Shown piece after piece: positions 26,218 through 35,853 of a stretch of 64,000 bases of DNA (position 1 is the stretch's first letter; every line of letters starts with the position of its first letter). The DNA comes from Cyclobacterium sp. 1_MG-2023 (lineage in GTDB: Bacteria; Bacteroidota; Bacteroidia; Cytophagales; Cyclobacteriaceae): the NCBI RefSeq assembly GCF_030546805.1, contig NZ_JAUOPC010000009.1, forward strand, positions 186,001 to 250,000, given 5' to 3'. The notes under the pieces are model-generated. The model saw only the letters and a list, made by a program, of their open reading frames with translations. It did not search any database and was not told where the DNA came from. A program made the translations under genes and the position numbers.

Positions 26218-27780
26218 ATGCAATGTTTAAAACAAAATTGGCTCAGGAGGCTAATATTTCTGATACTATTGTCTCCTATGGTGACTAATGTTTTTGGACA
26301 ATGTAATCAAAATTACGATTGGGCAGTTTGGAGTAGTTTTACCGGCCAAAGTGCTACAGGGATCATTAAACATGGGAATAAGGATATTACCATGGAGATG
26401 AGCGCCAATTATGATTTCAGCTATACTAATGTTCTTTTTAACTATACCATTTTCCAGAATTTCAAAAGCCCTATTCCCAACCAAACTGTACCTCGGACCA
26501 CATGGACCGCAGGAGAAGGAGGAGAAACGACCATGTGTTTTTCTGAGGTGGTAAGCAATCCCGTATTGCTATTGTCTTCTATCGGTAGACCAGATTTACC
26601 CGTGACACTGGAGTTGTCCATACCATTTGTCCCCCTTTTTGACGGTGGAGGGATGACTTTTGTGGATGAAAAAACGATTATTGGAAACGAAGGCTATACT
26701 ATTTTACTTTTCCCCGGAGAATTTGAATGCATTACTATTTTCTCTTCAACACCCGAATATTACACCAATATAACTTGGGGATTAAATCCCCCATTGTTTC
26801 CGGTTACCCTAAGCGGAGATACGAAGGCTTGTGATGAAACGACCATTACTGCTTCAGGAGGAGATCATTATGAATGGAGTGGGGGAGAAACCCCTAATTC
26901 AGCAAGCAATACTTTCACAGCCTCGGGCACTTATTTTTTAATAGTCAAAGATAACAATGATTGTGAAGTCACTACCTCAGTTGAAATTGAAATTACCAAG
27001 GAACATTGTCCAGACTGCGCAGGGACAATAAATGGCACAGCAGTATTAGACGATTGTGGTATTTGCTTAGAACCTTCAAATCCATCCTTCAACCAATCTT
27101 GTATCGATTGTTCGGGAACTGTAAATGGGGCGGCAGTAATAGACGATTGTGGAGAATGTTTGGTTCCGTCAGATCCTGCCTATAATCAAACCTGTGTAGA
27201 TTGTGCCGGTACAATCAATGGCACTGCGGTTGTCGATGATTGTAATGTTTGTCTGGAACCCACAGATCCATCTTTCAACCAATCTTGTATCGATTGCGCA
27301 GGTACAGTAAATGGCACAGCAGTAATAGATGATTGTGGAATTTGCTTAGAACCTTCAAATCTATCCTTCAATCAATCTTGTGTCGATTGTGCGGGAACAG
27401 TAAATGGGGCGGCAGTAATAGATGATTGTGGGGAATGTTTTGAGCCCACAGATCCACTGTTCAATAACTCTTGTAAGGATACGGCTGTCATTCGCATACC
27501 CGATGCCTTTTCGCCAAATGGGGATGGTATAAATGACACATTCGAAATAATAAAAAGTACCTATACAAATGCTAAAGTCGTAAGTTATTCTATTTTTAGT
27601 AGATGGGGAGAACTGGTATACCATACAGACAATTTCGATTTCGATTCAACGACTTTGTGGTGGGATGGCAAGGTTCAAGGAAAAAAGGCCTCTTCCGGTA
27701 GTTTCGCTTATTTTATCGAAGTAGAATTTCAAACTGGGGAGATCAAAAGATACAAAGGTATTGTTAAACTCATCCTTTGA
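26218..27780 (+). CDS. T9SS type B cargo protein with five Cys-rich repeats and gliding-motility C-terminal domain
   Basis: About 520 aa from the ATG at 26218 (an upstream TTG at 26191 is also in frame). Signal peptide ends NVFGQ. The middle has an immunoglobulin-like region (GDTKACDETTITASGGD) and then five tandem 31-aa repeats (27007-27471) of the form C-x-D-C-x-G-x5-G-x-A-V-x-D-D-C. The C-terminus, IPDAFSPNGDGINDTFEI to GIVKLIL, is the gliding-motility-associated type B sorting domain. So it is exported by T9SS and left on or outside the cell. The function of the repeats is unknown. Confidence 0.92.
   Translation: MQCLKQNWLRRLIFLILLSPMVTNVFGQCNQNYDWAVWSSFTGQSATGIIKHGNKDITMEMSANYDFSYTNVLFNYTIFQNFKSPIPNQTVPRTTWTAGEGGETTMCFSEVVSNPVLLLSSIGRPDLPVTLELSIPFVPLFDGGGMTFVDEKTIIGNEGYTILLFPGEFECITIFSSTPEYYTNITWGLNPPLFPVTLSGDTKACDETTITASGGDHYEWSGGETPNSASNTFTASGTYFLIVKDNNDCEVTTSVEIEITKEHCPDCAGTINGTAVLDDCGICLEPSNPSFNQSCIDCSGTVNGAAVIDDCGECLVPSDPAYNQTCVDCAGTINGTAVVDDCNVCLEPTDPSFNQSCIDCAGTVNGTAVIDDCGICLEPSNLSFNQSCVDCAGTVNGAAVIDDCGECFEPTDPLFNNSCKDTAVIRIPDAFSPNGDGINDTFEIIKSTYTNAKVVSYSIFSRWGELVYHTDNFDFDSTTLWWDGKVQGKKASSGSFAYFIEVEFQTGEIKRYKGIVKLIL
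27007..27471 (+). repeat. Five tandem 93-bp coding repeats
   Basis: Exactly five in-frame units of 93 bp, each encoding 31 aa with four conserved cysteines and the VIDDCG core. Adjacent units are very similar in DNA, which suggests recent unequal exchange and variable copy number between strains. Confidence 0.9.
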
Positions 27781-27817
27781 GGGGTTGTTGTAAATTACCG
27801 GAAAGGAGTTAAAATAT

Positions 27818-28183
27818 ATGGAACATACAATCAAGTCAATTCGGCCATTTATTGGGGCTAAGGATTATACCATTTCCCGGCAATTTTATCAGGACTTTGG
27901 CTTTGAGGAGCTGGTGCTTTCCGAGAAGATGTCTTATTTCAAGTCCGGTACTTTTGGCTTCTACCTGCAGGATGCCTATGTCCAAGACTGGGTAGACAAT
28001 ACCATGGTCTTTATGGAAGTGGAGGGGTTGGCCAAGCATCTGAAAAAAACAAAAGCCCTCAACCTCCCTCAAAAATACAGCGGCGTCCGCCTATCCGAAA
28101 TCGTCACCAACGACTGGGGCAGCGAATATTTCCTACACGACCCTACTGGGATTTTATGGCATATTGGGGAGTTTTTGGGGTAG
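27818..28183 (+). CDS. VOC (glyoxalase/bleomycin-resistance) family protein
   Basis: 121 aa, one VOC module pair: FIGAKDYTISRQFYQDFGFEE, a central FGFYLQDAYVQDW, and the C-terminal SEYFLHDPTGILWHIGEF. Such small dimeric proteins bind a metal or ligand between beta-alpha-beta-beta-beta units. Substrate not predictable. Starts 37 bp after the T9SS cargo gene, but a functional link is unlikely. Confidence 0.85.
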   Translation: MEHTIKSIRPFIGAKDYTISRQFYQDFGFEELVLSEKMSYFKSGTFGFYLQDAYVQDWVDNTMVFMEVEGLAKHLKKTKALNLPQKYSGVRLSEIVTNDWGSEYFLHDPTGILWHIGEFLG

Positions 28184-28365
28184 GGGGTAATGAAATGACT
28201 GAATGACAAAAGAGTTTGGTGTAGTTATTTTCATTGGTTATAATGCTTACAAATGAATTTTTTTAATTCAAATTTACTTTACTCTCTCCCCTTTGGGGAT
28301 GTGAAAAAGTAGTTGTTTTTATTTTAAATCCTTATTAATTGTTTTATGAAAAAGTATAAGGTATT

Positions 28366-31300
28366 ATGAATCAAGGAATTTATGAAGAGTTGGTTACCCA
28401 GTTAGTTACTCAGAAAATAAATGAGTTAGATAAGGGTGATTTTTATATTAATAAAACCAATATTGATAAAATAGAAGCTTCAAGTTTACTGGCACAACAT
28501 ATTTCTCGGACAATTAAAAATGCACTTGAATTTGTGAAAGGTGATAAAGGGGGCGAAAGTAAGCTGGAAATTCAGATAAAGATAGCTAATAAAATTATTC
28601 TTCTTTTGAAAGAAGAGCTAAATAATGAGGATTTTGTCAAGGATTTAATCGAAGTAGAAGGCAAAATTTTAAAAGCTGTATTTTCTAGAGTAGACTCCCA
28701 CTTTTCTGATCTGGATTTACGATTAAAAGAAATCACTCCCTATACTCGATTAATTCATAGCGAACTTTTTACAGGAGGGAATACTGGGTTGTCACTAGAA
28801 AGTGAATTGAAAAAAGAAATCTTATCATCTGATAGAATTGATCTATTGGTTTCCTTCATAAAATTTAAAGGGATAATAATTCTTGAAAAAGAATTAAAAG
28901 AATTTACCCAAAGAGGAGGTCAATTGAGAGTGATTACAACGACATATATGGGTGCCTCAGATTATAAGGCAATTCAATTATTGTCAAAATTAGAAAATAC
29001 CCAAGTAAAAATTTCCTATAATACTGGAAATGAAAGGTTACATCCCAAAGCCTACTTGTTTTACAGAAATACGGGCTTTCATACTGGATACATCGGATCT
29101 TCTAATTTTTCACGATCGGCTCTTACTGATGGTTTAGAGTGGAATATTAAAGTCACAACAAAGGAGGTTAGTCATATAATTGATAAGTTTCAAAAGACAT
29201 TTGATTCTTATTGGCAAAGTGAAGATTTTGAATTGTTTGATGATGAGTCAGGGAAGGAAAAACTTATATTAAATTTAACCCAGGGTAAAAATTCTCAAAA
29301 TACCAACATCAATATTTCGTTTTTTGATGTTAAACCTTATCCTTTTCAGTCTGAGATATTAGAAAAACTGGAAGTTGAGAGGGCAGTTCATGGCCGTTAT
29401 AGAAATTTAGTAGTTGCAGCTACCGGAACAGGAAAAACGGTGGTTTCAGCATTTGATTATGGAAAATTTAAAACAGAAAATAAGTCAAGTAAACTTTTAT
29501 TTTTAGCCCATAGAGTTGAGATATTAACTCAATCACTTTCAACCTATAGAGGGATAGTTAGGGATAATAATTTTGGCGAGTTATGGGTTGGTGGTCAGGT
29601 TCCTAATAGTTTTGAACACGTTTTTGCATCAGTTCAAACTATCAATAATAGCTTAGATTCGATTAATTTATCTCCTGACTTTTATGACTATATTGTAATA
29701 GACGAATGTCATCACCTCACAGCAAAAACCTATAGAGGGATAATCAATTATTTTAAACCCAAAGTACTTTTAGGTTTAACGGCCACTCCTGAACGTATGG
29801 ATGGTGGGGATATTCAAGAAGATTTTCATAACCGAATAGCCGCTGAAATAAGACTCCCTGCGGCATTAAATAGAAAATTATTGTGTCCATTCCAATATTT
29901 TGGAATCACAGATAATATTGATTTATCGAATGTTGCATGGGAAAAAGGGAAATATAGAGTAAGTGAGTTGACTAATATTTATACTTCCTCCGATAGAAGA
30001 GTTAAGGATATAATTAATTCATTGGAACATTATACAAAAGATTTAAACAACGTTAGAGCCATTGGATTTTGTGTGTCTATAGAACATGCGGAGTTTATGG
30101 CTCAAAAATTTTCATTAGCAGGGTTAAAAGCGGATTTCCTTACAAGCAGAAATAACCAGAATCGAGATGTTCTAAGACACCAACTTTTGAACAAAGAAAT
30201 TAACTACTTGTTTGTGGTTGATATATTTAATGAAGGGGTGGATATTCCTGAAATTGATACAGTATTGTTTTTGAGACCTACTGAAAGTTTGACGCTATTT
30301 CTTCAACAATTAGGTAGAGGCTTACGCCTATCAAATGATAAGGAATGTTTAACGGTTTTAGATTTTGTTGGAAATTCCAGGCCAGAATACAATTTTGAGA
30401 ATAAGTTTCGAGCATTAATTGGTAAAACTTCGACATCAGTTATCAAAGAAATTGAAGAAAATTTTCCGCATTTGCCCTTAGGGTGTTCAGTCAATTTAGA
30501 AAGGAAAGCTAAAGAAATAATTTTAAAGAACATATCTGCCGCAACTTCTTTGAACAGGTTACAACTAATACTAAAAATCCAAAATTTCAGGCATCAAACT
30601 TCACTTCCATTAAACCTTAAAAACTTTTTAGAATTTTATAATATCCCTCTCCAATCTATATATAAGCGAGGTGGTTGGAATCGGCTTTGCCAAATAGCAG
30701 GTGTGGTAGAAGAATTTGATGATTTAAATGAAAAGCAGATAGTCAGTGCTATTTGGAATAAATGGTTATCCACAAAATCCACGAGCTATTTTAAATTTAT
30801 TCTCGATTTAGCGACAAATAATTTTCAGGTAAATCCTGAAGAAATGACAAAAGAAAAGCATCTCATGTTATTGATGTTGCACTATGATATTTGGCAAAAA
30901 GAAGGTGGTTTTAATTCTCTTCGAGATAGCATTAGTGAAATTGGGAAAAACAAAGTACTATTGGGTGAAATCATTGAAGTACTCGAATTCTTAATTGACC
31001 AAATAGATTTTAAGGAGTTAAATATTAACTTACCTTATAAACAGCCTCTTAAAGTTCATTCAAGGTATACTAGAGACCAAATTTTAGCAGGGTTTGGATT
31101 AAGTACTTTTGATAAAAAGTCTTCAAGCAGAGAAGGTGTGGCTCTAAACCCAAAACTTAATACCGAATTACTTTTTATAAATCTGATTAAATCAGATGAA
31201 AACTTCTCATCAACCACAATGTACGATGATTACGCAATTAATGAATTATTATTCCACTGGCAATCCCAAAATTCAGCAGGACCTGAGACTACTAAAGGTT

Positions 31301-31518
31301 TGTCCTACATTAAACACCGTGAAAATAACAGGCGAATCCTTTTATTCGTACGAGAAAAAGTAAAAGATGAATATGGAAATACCATGGGATACGTTTTTGT
31401 AGGGGAAGGTAATTTAATGGATCATTATGGGTCAAAACCAATGAATGTGAAGTGGGAATTGAGCGAACCCTTGCCACATTATTTATGGAAAGACGCTGCT
31501 AAGCTACGGGTTGGGTGA
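28366..31518 (+). CDS. PLD-nuclease-like/superfamily 2 helicase with DUF3427 region
   Basis: 1050 aa. Domains: a helical N-terminus; a phospholipase-D-type domain (about 115-300) with HPKAYLF (H226) and SNFSRSALTDG, one HKD-like site; an SF2 helicase with Walker A ATGTGKT near 351-358, DECH at 446-449 and motif VI QQLGRGLRLS (about 647-656); and a long C-terminal region of DUF3427 type (about 690-1050). This combination is common in defence islands, and some relatives join restriction-like systems, but no partner genes lie nearby. The gene is visibly more A/T-rich than its neighbours, suggesting horizontal acquisition. Confidence 0.85.
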   Translation: MNQGIYEELVTQLVTQKINELDKGDFYINKTNIDKIEASSLLAQHISRTIKNALEFVKGDKGGESKLEIQIKIANKIILLLKEELNNEDFVKDLIEVEGKILKAVFSRVDSHFSDLDLRLKEITPYTRLIHSELFTGGNTGLSLESELKKEILSSDRIDLLVSFIKFKGIIILEKELKEFTQRGGQLRVITTTYMGASDYKAIQLLSKLENTQVKISYNTGNERLHPKAYLFYRNTGFHTGYIGSSNFSRSALTDGLEWNIKVTTKEVSHIIDKFQKTFDSYWQSEDFELFDDESGKEKLILNLTQGKNSQNTNINISFFDVKPYPFQSEILEKLEVERAVHGRYRNLVVAATGTGKTVVSAFDYGKFKTENKSSKLLFLAHRVEILTQSLSTYRGIVRDNNFGELWVGGQVPNSFEHVFASVQTINNSLDSINLSPDFYDYIVIDECHHLTAKTYRGIINYFKPKVLLGLTATPERMDGGDIQEDFHNRIAAEIRLPAALNRKLLCPFQYFGITDNIDLSNVAWEKGKYRVSELTNIYTSSDRRVKDIINSLEHYTKDLNNVRAIGFCVSIEHAEFMAQKFSLAGLKADFLTSRNNQNRDVLRHQLLNKEINYLFVVDIFNEGVDIPEIDTVLFLRPTESLTLFLQQLGRGLRLSNDKECLTVLDFVGNSRPEYNFENKFRALIGKTSTSVIKEIEENFPHLPLGCSVNLERKAKEIILKNISAATSLNRLQLILKIQNFRHQTSLPLNLKNFLEFYNIPLQSIYKRGGWNRLCQIAGVVEEFDDLNEKQIVSAIWNKWLSTKSTSYFKFILDLATNNFQVNPEEMTKEKHLMLLMLHYDIWQKEGGFNSLRDSISEIGKNKVLLGEIIEVLEFLIDQIDFKELNINLPYKQPLKVHSRYTRDQILAGFGLSTFDKKSSSREGVALNPKLNTELLFINLIKSDENFSSTTMYDDYAINELLFHWQSQNSAGPETTKGLSYIKHRENNRRILLFVREKVKDEYGNTMGYVFVGEGNLMDHYGSKPMNVKWELSEPLPHYLWKDAAKLRVG

Positions 31519-31637
31519 AAGGTTTTTATTTTAACTAGGTTACTCTTCGGAAATAGTTTTTCAAAAAGCCCTACATTTAACAGGCTTATAAAAAATAATT
31601 CCCATTTCTTTCCCAATTCTCAAAGCACCTTTAGGCC

Positions 31638-32315
31638 GTGAAAATTTTAGTTATTGAAGACGAAATAGACTTACAACAGAGTATAAAGGAATCTTTAGTA
31701 AAAGAAGATTACCTCGTGGAAACGGCCTCTGACTATCATTCGGCCATTGAGAAAGTATTTGTCTACCAATACGACTGTATTCTATTGGACATTATGCTGC
31801 CCCATGGGAGTGGTTTGGATATTCTGGACGAACTGAAGCAGGCGGGGAAAACGGAAAATATCATCATTATTTCAGCCAGAAATTCTCTGGATGACAAGCT
31901 TAAAGGTCTGGAGCTTGGGGCAGACGATTACCTGACCAAACCTTTTCACTTGGCTGAACTTAATGCAAGAGTAAAGGCAGTGCTAAGAAGGAAAAACCTA
32001 GCGGGTGAAAATGGCATTGCTTTTAAAAACACCCGGCTGGATATCAGCGAACGATTGTTTTTTGTAAATGGCCAGAATATTTCTCTCAACCGAAAAGAAT
32101 TTGATATCCTCTATTATTTTTTACTCAATAAAAAGCGATTGGTGACCAAAACCGGATTGGCCGAACATGTCTGGGGTGACAATTCAGACCAAGCCGATAA
32201 CCTGGACTTTGTGTATTACCAAATCAAAAACCTTCGCAAAAAATTGCAGGACGCTCAGGCTGAAATAGAAATAGAATCCGTTTACGGGATAGGCTATAAA
32301 CTTATGGAAAAATGA
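31638..32315 (+). CDS. OmpR-family response regulator
   Basis: 225 aa, GTG start at 31638. Receiver domain with acidic pocket EDE (7-9), phosphoacceptor Asp51 (LLDIMLP) and Lys101 (LTKPFHL); C-terminal winged helix with RKEFDILYYFLL and DFVYYQIKNLRKKL. A DNA-binding activator or repressor paired with the kinase encoded immediately downstream (4-bp overlap). Confidence 0.93.
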   Translation: MKILVIEDEIDLQQSIKESLVKEDYLVETASDYHSAIEKVFVYQYDCILLDIMLPHGSGLDILDELKQAGKTENIIIISARNSLDDKLKGLELGADDYLTKPFHLAELNARVKAVLRRKNLAGENGIAFKNTRLDISERLFFVNGQNISLNRKEFDILYYFLLNKKRLVTKTGLAEHVWGDNSDQADNLDFVYYQIKNLRKKLQDAQAEIEIESVYGIGYKLMEK

Positions 32316-33598
32316 AGCTCCTCAACCAGTCTCTGAAATACCTGTCTATTTCCATCTTGGGAATTGTTACTGTTTGGTCAGTGGTATTTTATATGAATAT
32401 GCTTAATGAAATCAAAAGCAGTATTGACGAAGGACTGGAAAACTACAAGCGCTTAATTATACAGAATGCTCAGGTGGATGCTACCATATTGACCAAAACC
32501 TATTTCGACGAAAGTTTCTTTACCCTCCGCAAAATAGCTGCTGAAGAAGCCCTCAACATGAGGGATAGCTATATTGACACGGAAATCTACATGCAGGATG
32601 CAGATGACCAGGCTCCCGAGCCTGAACCGGTAAGGATGTTGACGACGGCCTTTGAATACAATGGGCAATACTACGAGCTCAAAGTGGCCAATTCAATGGT
32701 GGAGGAAGACGATCTAATAAACGAGCTCTTTTGGGATGTAGTTTGGCTTTACATACTCCTTATTGCAGGCATAATGGTAGTCAATAATATTGTACTGAAA
32801 AAGTTGTGGAAGCCTTTTTATGATTTCCTAAAGGAACTGAAAAATTACCGCCTTGGAAGTACGCAGAAGCTTCCTGAAACAAATACCCAAACTAGAGAAT
32901 TTTTGGATTTACAGCAGGCTGTCAATACCCTCTTGCAGCACAGCTTGGCCGCATTTGAACAACAAAAGGAGTTTATAGGCAATGCCTCCCATGAGTTACA
33001 AACCCCACTGGCCATGGTGACAAATAAACTTGAACTGCTTCTGGAAAGCAGTGATTTAAAACAGGCTGAAGCTGAAAAGATTGCCGCGATTTTTCAGATC
33101 ATTGAAAGACTTGTTCTCCTAAATCAATCCTTGCTCCTGCTTTCCAAGATTGACAACAAACAGTTTTTTGACAACCAGCAGGTATCTATAAATGAAGTTG
33201 TGCAGCAAAATCGGTTAGAGCTGGAAGAGCTGGCAACATTCAAAGCCTTAAATATTACTGTCACTGAGTCAGAAGTATTAAAGGTAACTATCGACCCCAC
33301 CCTGGCCGACATCCTTGTGGCCAACCTGCTTAAGAATGCCCTTTTCCACAATATTAAAAATGGAAGGGTGAACATAAGCTTGTCAAAAGATAGTCTCCGC
33401 TTATGTAATACGGGCGTTTCCCAGCCTTTGGAAAGCGAAAAACTATTCAGCCGTTTTCACAAAACAGACTCTCGATCTAGCGGTACAGGCTTAGGTCTTT
33501 CTATTGTTAAAGCCATTGCTGACTTGTACGGTTTTACCATAGCTTACCATTTTGAAAAGGGGGAGCATGTCTTTGAAGTTAAATTTTCTTCTCTCTAA
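32312..33598 (+). CDS. Sensor histidine kinase
   Basis: 428 aa. Two membrane spans (about 10-30 and 144-163) enclose a 110-residue periplasmic sensor. The H-box FIGNASHELQTPLAM has His227, followed by the N-box region NLLKNALFHN and the G-box GTGLGLSIVKA. It phosphorylates the preceding regulator. The signal is unknown; the PepSY-like and porin genes downstream are likely targets or part of the same response (inference). Confidence 0.92.
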   Translation: MKLLNQSLKYLSISILGIVTVWSVVFYMNMLNEIKSSIDEGLENYKRLIIQNAQVDATILTKTYFDESFFTLRKIAAEEALNMRDSYIDTEIYMQDADDQAPEPEPVRMLTTAFEYNGQYYELKVANSMVEEDDLINELFWDVVWLYILLIAGIMVVNNIVLKKLWKPFYDFLKELKNYRLGSTQKLPETNTQTREFLDLQQAVNTLLQHSLAAFEQQKEFIGNASHELQTPLAMVTNKLELLLESSDLKQAEAEKIAAIFQIIERLVLLNQSLLLLSKIDNKQFFDNQQVSINEVVQQNRLELEELATFKALNITVTESEVLKVTIDPTLADILVANLLKNALFHNIKNGRVNISLSKDSLRLCNTGVSQPLESEKLFSRFHKTDSRSSGTGLGLSIVKAIADLYGFTIAYHFEKGEHVFEVKFSSL

Positions 33599-33673
33599 TT
33601 TCTCTTGTCTTAGGATTCCCAAATCTTTCCAAATTTGTCTTTTTTCTTTGTCGTAAATCAAAATTAAGACAAC

Positions 33674-34117
33674 ATGAAAAAGCAACTATTAATAATCGGC
33701 GCATTTAGCTTATTTGGGTTTACCCAAGCTCAGGACATCTCTCAAGACCAGGTTCCCTCCATAATATTGAATCAATTCAAGGCTGATTATGCAAAAGCAT
33801 CAGACATAGAATGGGAAAAGGAGGGAGAATTTTATAGTGTGGAATTTGAAACCGGTTGGAATGTGGACCATGAAATCTGGTACAATGCCGGCGGAGATTT
33901 GGTAAAACACAAAGAGGATATTTCTACCAAGGAATTACCACTACGGGTAAAAGAGAAGATAAAAGAAGAGTTTAGCAATTACAGCATTGATGATTTGGAG
34001 CGCATTTTTGAAGAGGGAAAGGTGGTTTATAAAATGGAACTTAATTCCATATGGAAGCAAGATTGGGAGGTAGTAATAGATGCTGAAGGAAGTATACTTA
34101 ATAAAGTGGCGGACTAA
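33674..34117 (+). CDS. Secreted PepSY-like protein
   Basis: 147 aa with a signal peptide ending FTQAQ. Two repeats of a beta-lactamase-inhibitor-like/PepSY-like (DUF2874) fold: IILNQFKADYAKASDIEWEK with YSVEFETGWNVDHEIWYNA, and IKEEFSNYSIDDLERIFEEG with YKMELNSIWKQDWEVVID. Binding of a ligand or protein in the periplasm is plausible. Overlaps the porin gene by one base (TAATG), so the two are translationally coupled. Confidence 0.85.
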   Translation: MKKQLLIIGAFSLFGFTQAQDISQDQVPSIILNQFKADYAKASDIEWEKEGEFYSVEFETGWNVDHEIWYNAGGDLVKHKEDISTKELPLRVKEKIKEEFSNYSIDDLERIFEEGKVVYKMELNSIWKQDWEVVIDAEGSILNKVAD

Positions 34118-35292
34118 TGCTAAAAAAAATGATTGTATTGGTGTTGTTATTGACAGGCACCAAAGCTTTTGCTCAGGAAGAAAACAATGGTGGCGATAGG
34201 TGGTATGATAAAATCCATTTTGGAGGATACATGCAGGTGCGATACAATAAATTGCTGGAAACCAATCCTAATCTTGGTTGTGAACAATGCGATGAATATT
34301 GGGGTGGAGCGGGTGGTGGTCTTTCTTTGCGAAGGGTTAGATTTAAGTTTTATGGCCAAATTAGCCCGAGGGTTTTCATGTACATCCAACCGGATCTTTC
34401 CAAATCGGTAGGTGAATCCATCCATGTGGCCCGAATCAAAGATGCATATTTGGACGTAGGGCTAGATGCTGACAATGAATTTAGGGTTAGAATAGGTCAA
34501 AGTAAGGTGCCATTTGGCTTTGAAAACATGCAGTCCAGTAGTACTCGCCTGCCTTTGGATAGAAATGATGCCATCAACAGTGGGGTAAAGGATGAACGGG
34601 ATGTGGGTGTGTTTTTGTATTGGGCGAGTAAAGAAAAGCGTACACTGATGAAGGAGCTCAAATCCTACAAGCATTCAGGAGATTTCGGTGTTTTTGCCTT
34701 GGGGTTTTACAATGGGCAAACTGCTAATCATCCGGATCTAAACAATGAATTTCACCTGGTCTCCAGATTTTCCTATCCTATTGAGATAGGCAATCAAGTT
34801 GTAGAGCCTGGAATTCAGGCTTATTCCGGAAAGTATGTGATTACTGAGCATAGTCCTGAAATTGAAGTCAATACAGACGGGTATTTGGACCAAAGGGCAG
34901 CACTATCCTTCCTGCTTTACCCCAAGCCATTTGGTATTCAGGCCGAGTACAATTTAGGGAGAGGTCCGGAGTATGATCATGCCAGCAATTCAATAAAAGT
35001 GAAGCACTTGGAGGGGGGATATGCTACCCTTTCTTACATGGTAAATAGAGGAGAAACCTTGTTTACCCCATTTGTTCGTTTTCAGTATTATGATGGAGGA
35101 AAAAAACATGAGTTGGATGCACGAAGTTATACCGTAAAGGACACAGAAATTGGCATAGAATGGAGTCCTTTTGACCATTTTGAGTTGGTAGCTGAATATG
35201 CTATTTCTGATCGAAGGTATGAAGATTATGAGTTACAGGACAACCATCAAACCGGAAGCCTGATGCGCTTTCAGGCACAGTTGAAGTTTTGA
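34117..35292 (+). CDS. Phosphate-selective-type porin (OprO/OprP family)
   Basis: 391 aa with a signal peptide ending AFAQ. The barrel begins KIHFGGYMQVRYNKLLE and includes LSLRRVRFKFYGQISPRVF, RVRIGQSKVPFGFENMQSS and a C-terminal strand ending LMRFQAQLKF, typical of 16-strand outer-membrane porins. Two Cys in the first extracellular loop (CEQCD) are unusual. Specificity for phosphate is a family label only. Coupled to the PepSY-like gene. Confidence 0.87.
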   Translation: MLKKMIVLVLLLTGTKAFAQEENNGGDRWYDKIHFGGYMQVRYNKLLETNPNLGCEQCDEYWGGAGGGLSLRRVRFKFYGQISPRVFMYIQPDLSKSVGESIHVARIKDAYLDVGLDADNEFRVRIGQSKVPFGFENMQSSSTRLPLDRNDAINSGVKDERDVGVFLYWASKEKRTLMKELKSYKHSGDFGVFALGFYNGQTANHPDLNNEFHLVSRFSYPIEIGNQVVEPGIQAYSGKYVITEHSPEIEVNTDGYLDQRAALSFLLYPKPFGIQAEYNLGRGPEYDHASNSIKVKHLEGGYATLSYMVNRGETLFTPFVRFQYYDGGKKHELDARSYTVKDTEIGIEWSPFDHFELVAEYAISDRRYEDYELQDNHQTGSLMRFQAQLKF

Positions 35293-35370
35293 ATTGGAAA
35301 AATACTGCTTCTATTTTTGATTTAAGGTTTTACCCACTAAATTAAATTCATCAACACCTTAAACACAACG

Positions 35371-35853
35371 ATGGAATCGATGGATGGAAGTTTTTCTTAT
35401 TACCAAAAGCTAATTCAAGCGGGAGATATTGCGAGAGTTTACAAGAGCTTAATTGCGTATATGCTTTCCCTTAGGACTTATTTCAAAATTAACCACCAAG
35501 AATTCATTGTGGGTAGTTTTTATCAAGGAGCAATGGACTTCACCTATTTTTCGCTGAGTACAAAGGAGTTAAAAGCAAAGAAATTAAAGCTGGTCATTAT
35601 TTTTAATCATCAAAAGGCAAGTTTTGAAATTTGGCTGGCAGGACAAAACAAGCAGGTACAAAAGCAATATTTAGCCTTAATGGATGAAAAAGAACTGGGG
35701 GCTCATTACAGGGCTTCTACCCATCCCCATTCCATTTTGGAGTGGGAGGTTTTGAAAAATCCGAATTTTAATGACCTGGACACAGTTACCACTAAAATGG
35801 AACAAAGTGTAAAAGTATTTTTGCAGGACTTGAGCAAAAATGGCAACCAATAA
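35371..35853 (+). CDS. Conserved hypothetical protein (possibly DUF7000-like)
   Basis: 160 aa, soluble, no signal peptide. Conserved-looking stretches are LIAYMLSLRTYFKI, FIVGSFYQGAMDFTYFSL and KLVIIFNHQKASFEIWLAGQ. I recall a similar pattern in DUF7000 proteins, without certainty. It follows the porin gene by 78 bp on the same strand. Function unknown. Confidence 0.6.
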   Translation: MESMDGSFSYYQKLIQAGDIARVYKSLIAYMLSLRTYFKINHQEFIVGSFYQGAMDFTYFSLSTKELKAKKLKLVIIFNHQKASFEIWLAGQNKQVQKQYLALMDEKELGAHYRASTHPHSILEWEVLKNPNFNDLDTVTTKMEQSVKVFLQDLSKNGNQ

